NCBI GenBank assembly: GCA_023230665.1 | Contig: JALNWY010000109.1 | Location: 1-10,173, forward strand | Direction of reading: 5' to 3' | Origin: Deltaproteobacteria bacterium | Lineage (GTDB): Bacteria > Desulfobacterota > Desulfomonilia > UBA1062 | Length of the DNA stretch: 10,173 bases | Shown here: positions 1 through 7,465 of the stretch, one piece after another | Layout of the letters: every line of letters begins with the position of its first letter | How positions within the stretch are numbered: position 1 is the stretch's first letter | Position numbers and translations under genes: made by a program | The notes under the pieces: model-generated | What the model saw: only the letters and a program-made list of their open reading frames with translations | What the model was told of the DNA's origin: nothing | Database searches by the model: none

Positions 1-32
1 ACGATGAGAGCCGGATGGGACGACTCCGCACA

Positions 33-665
33 CTACCTCTCCTTGATGAGCCGGAAGGTGATGGGCAGACTGATCTCGACGCTGCTGCCGGGCGGAGGAG
101 GAAAGCTGCATTTCGCGATTGACTCCAGCGCGTTTCTGTCGAGGATCGGTGCCCCGGATGACCGTACGATCCGGATATCCGACGCCCTGCCCCGGCCCTC
201 GATAACAAACCGCACGAGCACCGTGCCCTCGATTCCCCTTCTTCTGGCATTGGACGGATACTGAAGGTTGCGGCGGATGATCTCGGCCACCTGTCTCTCG
301 TAGGCGGCCGCCACTATCCGGGAATCCACCGTCCCGATCTCGTGAGAGGGCTTCTCAAAGGCGGATGTCTTGCTCTTGATCACTGGTTCCGCCGCTTCCA
401 CGGGAGCCTCGCGGGGTTCCTGGGGCTCAGGCTCCCGAGCCGGATCCTGAACCGGCTTCGGCTCGAGTCTGGGCTCGGGTTTTGGTTTCGGCTTCGGTGA
501 TTCGGCGAGAATGGTTTTTTCAGGGGCCTTCTGCGAGACCAGGGACACCTGGACAGGCTCATGCGCCGGGCGGTTCACCGCGATCCCCTCAAACAGGTGA
601 AAAACGCCCATGTGCATGACTGCTGAAACCAGGACAAAGGCGAGAATCCTAATCGGCCTTTTCAT
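33..665 (-). CDS. tonB: TonB family energy transducer protein
   Basis: This 210-residue protein should carry energy from the ExbB-ExbD motor across the periplasm to outer-membrane TonB-dependent receptors. It has one N-terminal transmembrane segment (about residues 5-25). That segment contains the S-x3-H pattern (Ser14, His18) that TonB proteins use to couple to ExbB/ExbD. A Pro/Lys/Glu-rich periplasmic spacer follows (about 57-97, including a KPKPKPEP run). The C-terminal TonB domain spans about 125-207, with the typical LQYPSNARRRGIEG start, a GxxSDIRIVRSSG-like strand and an ILDRNALESI helix. The gene is last of three and overlaps exbD by 17 nt, so it is probably translated by coupling; its own Shine-Dalgarno is weak. 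The stop is TAG at 33-35. TolA is less likely because the C-terminal domain is of TonB type. Its receptor partners lie outside the window. Confidence 0.93.
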   Translation of the reverse strand: MKRPIRILAFVLVSAVMHMGVFHLFEGIAVNRPAHEPVQVSLVSQKAPEKTILAESPKPKPKPEPRLEPKPVQDPAREPEPQEPREAPVEAAEPVIKSKTSAFEKPSHEIGTVDSRIVAAAYERQVAEIIRRNLQYPSNARRRGIEGTVLVRFVIEGRGRASDIRIVRSSGAPILDRNALESIAKCSFPPPPGSSVEISLPITFRLIKER

Positions 666-1044
666 CGGTTACAATGGAGATCTTCGTATGCCCGTTTTCC
701 CTGAGCGTATCGAGGACCCCGATAAACACGCCGAACGGTCCGGCCTTGTCTTCAAGTACGAGCACGTCGCTGCCAGAAGGTATCTTCGCGATATCCCCGA
801 GCACGGCAGGCGCCTGATTGATCGTGAACGACCCGTCTTGTGCAATGGCTATGGTATAGGGATCCACATGATCGTTGATCTGCGAGGTCTTTGCCTCGGG
901 CAGGTTCAGATCCATGCTCGGGTTGATATACGACGTGGTCAGGAGAAAGAAGATGAGCAGGAGAAAGACGACATCCACCAGAGGCGTCATCTCGATGCTC
1001 ATGAAGTCGCTGTTTTTTTTCGGTTTATGGCGTATCCTGATCAT
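649..1044 (-). CDS. exbD: ExbD/TolR biopolymer transport protein
   Basis: A 131-residue inner-membrane protein of the ExbD/TolR family, the stator/rotor partner of ExbB in proton-driven energisation of TonB. It has a short basic cytoplasmic N-terminus (MIRIRHKPKK). One transmembrane helix follows at about 21-40, with the invariant proton-accepting Asp at position 24 in PLVDVVFLLLIFF. The rest is a periplasmic domain ending in the usual TKISIVTDEKAD. The length fits the family (about 130-145). The start ATG overlaps the exbB stop as ATGA (1041-1044), which indicates translational coupling. The 3' end overlaps tonB by 17 nt. Pairing with a genuine TonB-type protein, with no TolA or TolB nearby, favours the name ExbD over TolR. 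Confidence 0.95.
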   Translation of the reverse strand: MIRIRHKPKKNSDFMSIEMTPLVDVVFLLLIFFLLTTSYINPSMDLNLPEAKTSQINDHVDPYTIAIAQDGSFTINQAPAVLGDIAKIPSGSDVLVLEDKAGPFGVFIGVLDTLRENGHTKISIVTDEKAD

Positions 1045-1598
1045 TTACCCTGTATCCCGGCCATCTGGTCATTACTGTACTCGAGGATCTTCACCTCGGC
1101 CTCGCGTGCAATGGTTTTTTCGATCCTTCCTACGAGGTGCTGGAGATAGTGGTACATAAAGAACGCGGCTATTGCGACGATCAAGCCTTCAGCCGTGGTC
1201 AGCAGCGCCATCCATATGCCTGAGGCAAGTACGGAGGGTTTCACCAAGCCGCCCATCTCCGATACCTGCTTGAACGCCTTGATCATGCCGAGCACGGTTC
1301 CCAGGAGCCCGAGCAGCGGAGAAATGGTCGAGGACAGCCGCAGAAACGTGATGCTCGAAGAGAGCTGCTCAATCTTGTCCTCGATCTTCAACGAGATGAG
1401 TTCCGCAAGCTGGCTTCCCGGCATCCCTGCATTTTCCCTGATCATCCGGGTGACCTTTTCCAAGATGCCTCTGCCTTGCCTCAGCCTTTTGCGTTCCCGG
1501 TGGAGGACAGCCAGGCGTTCGAGAAATACAGCCAAGGTGATAATGGAAATGCCCACGAGAACGTATCCGACAACACCGCTTTTTGCCAACCATTCCAT
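1041..1598 (-). CDS. exbB: ExbB/TolQ/MotA family proton channel protein
   Basis: A 185-residue polytopic inner-membrane protein that forms the proton channel with ExbD and powers TonB. There are three hydrophobic segments: about 8-27, about 90-110 (containing PLLGLLGTVLGMI at 94-106) and about 125-150 (containing ALLTTAEGLIVAI at 131-143). The last two carry the MotA/TolQ/ExbB signature, with the conserved Thr-rich channel lining. I chose the ATG at 1598 because an AAGGTG Shine-Dalgarno lies 9 nt upstream. An in-frame GTG at 1610 would add only four residues and has no ribosome site. It is the first gene of the exbB-exbD-tonB operon, and its stop overlaps the exbD start (ATGA). It is rather short for the family, as many ExbB proteins exceed 200 residues. 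The striking inverted repeats upstream suggest regulation, plausibly by metal. Confidence 0.94.
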   Translation of the reverse strand: MEWLAKSGVVGYVLVGISIITLAVFLERLAVLHRERKRLRQGRGILEKVTRMIRENAGMPGSQLAELISLKIEDKIEQLSSSITFLRLSSTISPLLGLLGTVLGMIKAFKQVSEMGGLVKPSVLASGIWMALLTTAEGLIVAIAAFFMYHYLQHLVGRIEKTIAREAEVKILEYSNDQMAGIQGK

Positions 1599-1628
1599 AT
1601 GTATCAGCACCTTTTTTGTAATATCGTA

Positions 1629-1673
1629 GATGAGAATAACATGATTCTCATCAAGATGCGATTCATGTTATTC
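1629..1673. promoter_or_regulatory. Nested inverted repeats, candidate Fur-family or other metal-responsive operator
   Basis: Two overlapping dyads lie between divergent exbB and the Fe-S protein gene. The inner one (1629-1652) is perfect: GATGAGAAT, six bases (AACATG), ATTCTCATC. The larger one (1634-1673) pairs GAATAACATGATTCTCATC with GATGCGATTCATGTTATTC around a 2-base centre, matching at 17 of 19 positions. TGAGAAT/ATTCTCA half-sites resemble Fur half-sites, but the classical Fur box has a 1-base centre rather than 6. The left 19-mer matches the E. coli consensus at 11 of 19 positions by my count. The position just upstream of exbB and the iron-uptake role of the operon make a metalloregulator the best guess. 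No clean -35/-10 pair could be assigned for exbB. Confidence 0.5.
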
Positions 1674-1778
1674 CCTACTGCCTTCAGGAAAAATAGTGTA
1701 TATAACAATCAGTTGAGATCGGATGCCTTTTCTCCTGGATCGTCCTGGTCCTGCGAGGATGAAAAGGGATGTGTTTTT

Positions 1779-2900
1779 ATGGATAAAAATTCAATTCACG
1801 CCGAGCACAAAAAGCTGGCAAAGGTCTTCAGCTCGGTCTGGCTCCTTGGGCCGCCTTTGAGCGATCGTCTCCTGGAGATCGTTTCGCACCTCTTTACCCC
1901 AAAAGAGGCGGGGTTGGCCGTTCATCTCCCCTACTACATCTCCCGGTCTGTGAATACCATCGCCCGCAGGGCCAAGATGCCCCCCGGTAAAGCGGCTGCG
2001 CTCCTCAACACCATGGCGGAGCGAAGGGTCATCCTGAGCACGAAGCGGGGATATGCACTGCTTCCGCTGATCCCGGGAATGTTCGAGTATCTCCTCATGG
2101 ACGGCAGCGACACGCCCTGGCACCGCCGATACGCCCGGCTCATCAACGCCCTGTATGCGACCGGATACACGAGCGGATACAACACAAGGCCCAGCCCCGT
2201 AATCCGCAATATTCCCCTGCAGAGCACGGTCGAGCAGAAGAGCCGCGTAGTTGATGCAGACCTCATGTCGAGGATGATCGCCTCGCACGAGCACATGGCG
2301 GTTCTGAACGTTTGTCAGTGCAGGCAGTCCGGGCTCTTTTCCGGCGACCCCTGCAGGAGGGCCTCCGCCGAAGACGGATGCCTGGTGTTCGGGTCCTTTG
2401 CGCTCTCCGCGGTGGAAGCCGGGACCGGCCAGAGGGTGAACAGGGAAGAGATGCACGCGATCGTGCGCGAGCGGTGGAAGAAGAACCTCGTGTTCATGGC
2501 GGCAAACCTCGAGCCCTCCAACCCCAACGCCGTGTGCACCTGCTGTGGCTGCTGCTGCCACTATATCGAGTCGATCAACCATTACGGAGGCCGGGTTTCC
2601 CTGGCCCATCCCCACTTCCTGGCGCGTGTGGACGAAGATCTCTGCACCGGCTGCGGCCTGTGCGCGCGGGTGTGCAACACGAACGCCCACGGGCTTCAGG
2701 ACTCTGTCCATGTGTTTGATCCTGAAAAATGCATTGGATGCGGGCTATGCGTGGAGGTCTGCAGGCAGCGCGCCATCATCATGGAGGAGAATCCCCGGTA
2801 CGATCCCCCCTCAAAGAGCTGGATGTCTTTCGGTATGAGAATACTCCCTGTTGGTGTTTTCTCAGCGCTGAAGGTAATGCTCGGCAGGCAGCGGCCATGA
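1779..2900 (+). CDS. Uncharacterised 4Fe-4S dicluster protein with N-terminal winged-helix-like region
   Basis: A 373-residue cytoplasmic protein; no signal peptide or membrane helix is evident. The ATG at 1779 is preceded by AAAAGGGA about 9 nt away. The upstream open frame runs antisense through exbB and is not coding. Residues about 25-105 look like a winged-helix fold (an IARRAKMPPGKAAALLNTMAERRVIL helix-turn-helix-like stretch, then a strand and LLPLIPGMFEYLL). A cysteine-rich middle part follows: VCQCR (Cys179, Cys181), Cys192, Cys201 and a dense CTCCGCCCHY cluster (Cys253-260). The C-terminus has two ferredoxin motifs, CxxCxxCxxxC at 289-299 and 318-328. The fourth Cys is followed by Asn or Arg rather than the usual Pro. 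Proteins with this layout occur in anaerobes, annotated only as 4Fe-4S binding proteins. A redox or electron-transfer role, possibly sensory, is inference; the substrate is unknown. It is divergent from exbB and shares its control region. Confidence 0.88.
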   Translation: MDKNSIHAEHKKLAKVFSSVWLLGPPLSDRLLEIVSHLFTPKEAGLAVHLPYYISRSVNTIARRAKMPPGKAAALLNTMAERRVILSTKRGYALLPLIPGMFEYLLMDGSDTPWHRRYARLINALYATGYTSGYNTRPSPVIRNIPLQSTVEQKSRVVDADLMSRMIASHEHMAVLNVCQCRQSGLFSGDPCRRASAEDGCLVFGSFALSAVEAGTGQRVNREEMHAIVRERWKKNLVFMAANLEPSNPNAVCTCCGCCCHYIESINHYGGRVSLAHPHFLARVDEDLCTGCGLCARVCNTNAHGLQDSVHVFDPEKCIGCGLCVEVCRQRAIIMEENPRYDPPSKSWMSFGMRILPVGVFSALKVMLGRQRP

Positions 2901-2949
2901 TCGGGCATTCTTGTCAGACAAGATCCTCGGTATACACCGTGGAACTCCT

Positions 2950-2978
2950 GCGCATAAAAAGCGGGGCCTTTTCTGCGC
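2950..2978 (+). terminator. Weak stem-loop downstream of the Fe-S protein gene
   Basis: GCGCATAAAAAG can pair with CCTTTTCTGCGC around a CGGGG loop, with ten paired positions and two mismatches. It lies about 50 nt past the stop codon at 2900. No T-run follows, so as an intrinsic terminator it is poor; it may only stabilise the mRNA 3' end or attenuate read-through into the methyltransferase gene. Confidence 0.25.
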
Positions 2979-3092
2979 GGCGATCCTATCATACCGAATA
3001 ACCATCCTTATTTAATAAAACCTGCCTGATAATTACTTGTGCTTTCACTCTTGCATCCTTACCATTATTGTTATGCTTACAGGATTGGTGCA

Positions 3093-3743
3093 ATGATCAA
3101 TTATCTCTACAAGCTCATAATCGATGATGTGACGCATATCTGTTATCAGAACTGTCTGGAGTTCTTTCCCCCGGGCTCAAGAATCCTCGACGTGGGCATC
3201 GGCAACGGAATCATGATCAGGCAGTACCACGGGCTGATCAGATCCAAAGGGCTCGACATCACCGGCATCGATATCAACCGGCAGTATCTGAAGCACTGCA
3301 GAAATCTCATCCGGCAGTGGAATCTGAGCGACAACATCAAGGTGCAGTATTCGGCCGTGGAGTCCTATGTGCCGCCTCAGGATCAGTATTTCGACTATAT
3401 ACTCTTCAGCATGAGCTTCATGCTCTTTCACAACCAGCAGCTCGTGCTGGAGAGGATCAAGCCCTGGCTCAGGCCAGAGGGCAAGGTCGTGTTCTTCCAG
3501 ACCATGTTCAAACACCGCTCGCCCCTGCTCGACTTCATCAAGCCCCGCCTGAAATACGTCACTACCATCGACTTTGGCAGGGTGACTTACGAACAGGACT
3601 TCTTCAACCTCCTTCAGCAAGAAGAGCTGTCTGTTACCGAAGACCGGACTCTCAAGAAGGAGTGGTTCAAGGGTGAGTACCGCCTCATCATCTCCGATCG
3701 GGCAAACGGCAACGGGCGAAAGCCTGCCGGGATGCCTTCCTGA
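3093..3743 (+). CDS. Class I SAM-dependent methyltransferase
   Basis: A 216-residue soluble Rossmann-fold methyltransferase. The SAM-binding motif I is ILDVGIGNG (31-39). The acidic strand-2 residue that should hold the SAM ribose is Asp60 in GIDINR. A motif IV-like DYILFSMSFM follows at 101-110, and LRPEGKVVFFQT at 127-137 is the usual post-motif III strand. The pattern matches small-molecule methyltransferases of the UbiE/Methyltransf_11/25 group; the acceptor cannot be read from the sequence. I chose the ATG at 3093, which has AGGA about 8 nt upstream. An in-frame GTG at 3039 would add 18 residues (LSLLHPYHYCYAYRIGA) and has no clear ribosome site. The gene follows the Fe-S protein on the same strand after a 192-nt AT-rich gap, so it probably has its own promoter; GATAAT at 3028-3033 is a possible -10 without a good -35. 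The C-terminal tail (RANGNGRKPAGMPS) looks disordered. Confidence 0.88.
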   Translation: MINYLYKLIIDDVTHICYQNCLEFFPPGSRILDVGIGNGIMIRQYHGLIRSKGLDITGIDINRQYLKHCRNLIRQWNLSDNIKVQYSAVESYVPPQDQYFDYILFSMSFMLFHNQQLVLERIKPWLRPEGKVVFFQTMFKHRSPLLDFIKPRLKYVTTIDFGRVTYEQDFFNLLQQEELSVTEDRTLKKEWFKGEYRLIISDRANGNGRKPAGMPS

Positions 3744-3747
3744 AGGC
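3734..3747. repeat. Short inverted repeat at the methyltransferase stop codon
   Basis: GCCTTC and GAAGGC flank a 2-base centre and overlap the TGA stop (3741-3743). It may be the base of a weak 3' hairpin, but no T-tract follows on either strand. The rest of the convergent gap (3748-3855) is GC-rich, with several CCGGG-like runs and an A6 tract at 3803-3808, and shows no convincing terminator for either gene. Confidence 0.25.
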
Positions 3748-3855
3748 GGCCTTTACCAGCCGGGGCCCGGGAGGCGTGATCTTCCCTGCCGGACCGGGAG
3801 TTAAAAAAGGCATGGCCAAGAATCGGACCGGGGAGCATATCCTCCTGGGAGAATC

Positions 3856-4845
3856 TTAAGCCCGGCCCCCGCTGTTTGGATACAGGACCTCTCTTTCGGT
3901 GATGACCGCGGTGATCAGCTCGTGACCGGTCACGTCGAATGCCGGGTTGAACACCTCCACCTCGGGTGCGCACCTGCATCCCTTAAACGAGAGGATCTCT
4001 TCCTTATGGCGCTCCTCGATGGGGATCTCTGCACCGGTCGCGATATGGGGGTCGAAGGTGGACAAAGGCGCTGCGACATAGAACGGAATGCCGTGGCTGC
4101 GGGCGAGCACGGCAAGCGAATAGGTGCCGATCTTGTTGGCGGTGTCGAGGTTGCGCGCGATGCGGTCGGCTCCCACGATCACGGCGTCGATCCGGCCCTG
4201 CTTCATGAGCCAGCCCGCCATGCTGTCCGTGATGAGCGTGGCCGGTATGCCTAAGCGGCACATCTCATAGGCCGTGATCCTGGCCCCCTGCAGCAGGGGC
4301 CTGGTCTCGTCCATATAAACCCTTAAGAGCTTGCCCTGCTCGTAGAGCTTGCGGACTACGCCCAGGGCCGTGCCGATACCCCCGGTCGCGAGCGAGCCGG
4401 CATTGCAGTGGGTGAGCACAGAGCACGCCTTGCCTTCAGGAAAAAGGACAGTCCCGATCCGCGCCATGGCCTCGTTGGCCTGTTTCTCTTCTTCCCAGAT
4501 CTCCCGGGCCTCATGCAGGGCCGCGCCGTACAATCCGTTTTCCGGTATGTCGGCGAGCGCATCGAGCACCCTGCGGACAGCCCAGGAAAGGTTGACCGCT
4601 GTTGGGCGTGCACTGATAAGGGTCTGTGCGGCCCTTTCCAGGCTGCTCCTGCCTGAGCGGGCGGCAAGAGCGCATCCATACGCGGCTGCGATCCCGATGG
4701 CCGGGGCGCCTCGTACCGCAAGGGTCCGGATGGCCTGGGCCACGTCGTCCGATTCCCTACAGGGGATCCAGACCTCTTTTTCCGGCAGCATCCGCTGGTC
4801 AAGGATTGACAGGGTGTTGTTCTCGAAGAAAAAAGGGTTTATCAT
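3856..4845 (-). CDS. mtnA: S-methyl-5-thioribose-1-phosphate isomerase (MtnA)
   Basis: A 329-residue enzyme of the MtnA / eIF2B-alpha-like aldose-ketose isomerase family. It converts methylthioribose-1-phosphate to methylthioribulose-1-phosphate in methionine salvage. Visible signatures are VRGAPAIGIAAAYG (44-57), the active-site Cys147 in THCNAGSLATGG, TRPLLQGARITAYE (181-194) and the general acid/base Asp227 in VGADRIARNLDTANKIGT. The C-terminus has the usual ERHKEEI and NPAFDVTGHELI blocks. Length is typical. The start is the ATG at 4845, which overlaps the preceding gene's stop as ATGA; a longer upstream frame lies inside that gene and is discarded. Its Shine-Dalgarno (AAAGGA) lies in a hairpin, see 4849-4868. 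No other methionine-salvage gene is present, so it may instead serve 5-deoxyribose-1-phosphate or a ribose-1,5-bisphosphate-like substrate; the active-site residues favour MtnA. Confidence 0.94.
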   Translation of the reverse strand: MINPFFFENNTLSILDQRMLPEKEVWIPCRESDDVAQAIRTLAVRGAPAIGIAAAYGCALAARSGRSSLERAAQTLISARPTAVNLSWAVRRVLDALADIPENGLYGAALHEAREIWEEEKQANEAMARIGTVLFPEGKACSVLTHCNAGSLATGGIGTALGVVRKLYEQGKLLRVYMDETRPLLQGARITAYEMCRLGIPATLITDSMAGWLMKQGRIDAVIVGADRIARNLDTANKIGTYSLAVLARSHGIPFYVAAPLSTFDPHIATGAEIPIEERHKEEILSFKGCRCAPEVEVFNPAFDVTGHELITAVITEREVLYPNSGGRA

Positions 4846-6031
4846 AGACCGAGAAATTCCTTTCTCGGGGCGCCGTTGCGAAGCGCATCGAGCTCTTCGA
4901 TGCACCGGGCCCGAATCTGCCGGGGCGTGGGGAAATCGTATACCACGCGGCCCGATTCCATGATGCTCACCAGCCGGGATACGGGCTCGCCGCCGCACCC
5001 GCACCTGAGCGCCGATCCGTAGGGCACCACGACATCCTCCCTGCACGACGGGCAGCGCAGCACGGACTTTCTGCCCGAGAGCTTGCCCCGCTTGGCCAGG
5101 GGCTTGCCCTCTATCTCCACGATATCCATGGAAAAATCGAGCACTGCCGCGCTTGAGATGTGCGTGCCCACGCCGAATGAGTCAACCACGTCTTTGAGCT
5201 CGAGCGCGTCGGGGATATCGAGACCGCCCGAGACAATGAGCTTCACTCCGGTGAAGCCCCGGAGATCGAGCTCCCAGCGGACCTCTTTGAGAATGTTCAA
5301 GAAATCGCCTCTCCGGGACGAGGGGGTGTCGAGCCGGACGCCGAACAGGCGCGCCCCCAGGTTTTCCGCCACGCGGACAGCCTCGAATTTCTCATCCTGA
5401 AAAGTGTCGATCAGCGATACCCGGGGTACACTCCCGTCGATCACCTCGTCAAAAGCCTTCGTAGCCTCCACGGTGTCGCCCACGATGAGGACGAGAGAAT
5501 GGGGGATGGTGCCCGACGGCTCCTCGCCAATGAGCCGTGCGCTTGCAACGGCCGAGACGCCGTCGCATCCTCCGATAAAGGCTGCACGCTCGATCATGGG
5601 GGCTATGGCGGGATGCATGCGCCTAGCTCCAAAGCTCATCAGGGTCTTTCCGCCCACGGCAACTCGGAAGCGCGAGGCCTTGGTGGCGATGCCCGAGGCC
5701 TGGCACAGGCAGCCCAGGATCGCAGTCTCCAGCTCGCCGAAGTCAAGATATGCGCCTTCGATAGTCATGACCGGAGTCTGGGCAAAGAACACACTCCCCT
5801 CGGGAAGGGCGCTCACCGTGACCGGCCTCCCCTCCAGGAGCACGCACACCTCTTCGAGGCCGGCGAACACCCCCCAACGGTATTCCCTCTCCGGGAGCTT
5901 CTTGAGAAAGATCTCCATGCATACATGCTTGTCCAGGTTCTTTTCCTTAAGGATCTTCTCTGTCCGGACAAAGTACACATCCGTCACCTCGCCGGCACGA
6001 ATCTGATCGGTATCGGAAATGTGCAGTTTTT

Positions 6032-6035
<4 letters not shown>
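4842..6035 (-). CDS. pncB: Nicotinate phosphoribosyltransferase
   Basis: A 397-residue enzyme that makes nicotinate mononucleotide from nicotinate and phosphoribosyl pyrophosphate (with ATP), in NAD salvage by the Preiss-Handler route. Recognisable blocks are the N-terminal TDVYFVRT, SFGARRMHPAIAPM (134-147), the catalytic His179 in SGTIPHSLVL, a phosphate-binding strand region around IVSGGLDIPDALEL (267-280) and FGVGTHIS (287-294). The C-terminal part has a four-Cys knuckle (Cys328, Cys331, Cys345, Cys347). This recalls the metal knuckle of the Thermoplasma-type enzyme and is not found in E. coli PncB. The start ATG at 6035 overlaps the gatB stop (ATGA). GGAGGG abuts it directly and another AGGAG lies about 11 nt upstream. 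The 3' end overlaps mtnA by 4 nt. The name pncB is used for function; the protein is not of the E. coli subfamily. Confidence 0.93.
4849..4868 (-). promoter_or_regulatory. GNRA-capped hairpin enclosing the mtnA Shine-Dalgarno
   Basis: On the transcribed strand CCGAGAAA pairs perfectly with TTTCTCGG, closing a GGAA loop (a GNRA tetraloop). The hairpin ends 3 nt before the mtnA ATG. It lies within the last codons of the nicotinate phosphoribosyltransferase gene (encoding RKEFLGL). It holds AAAGGA, the only Shine-Dalgarno-like run near mtnA, partly in the stem and partly in the loop. Ribosomes finishing the upstream gene would melt it, so it could enforce translational coupling. Function is inference. 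Confidence 0.45.

Positions 6036-7461
<1,426 letters not shown>

Positions 7462-7465
<4 letters not shown>

Noticed and set aside
430..500. Repetitive low-complexity DNA within tonB
   Set aside because: It encodes the normal Pro/Lys/Glu-rich periplasmic spacer of TonB and needs no separate explanation.
1699..1706. TATATAAC as a -10 box for the Fe-S protein gene
   Set aside because: No acceptable -35 lies 16-18 nt upstream; recorded only as a weak possibility.
1476..1778. A 101-residue in-frame extension upstream of the Fe-S protein start
   Set aside because: It runs antisense through exbB and through the dyad region, has no family resemblance, and the ATG at 1779 has a good ribosome site.
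1791..2711. A 306-residue minus-strand open frame opposite the Fe-S protein gene
   Set aside because: Composition is that of a shadow of a GC-rich gene (Gly/Ala/His/Arg-rich, no recognisable motif); the plus-strand frame carries clear Fe-S motifs.
2910..2922. CTTGTC-A-GACAAG palindrome just after the Fe-S protein gene, with TTGTCA resembling a -35 box
   Set aside because: The stem is too short for a terminator and has no T-run. The nearest -10-like TATACA is only 14 nt from TTGTCA, too close for a promoter.
3744..3855. Possible bidirectional terminator in the convergent gap
   Set aside because: GC-rich partial repeats and an A6 tract are present, but no stem of useful length precedes a T-run on either strand.
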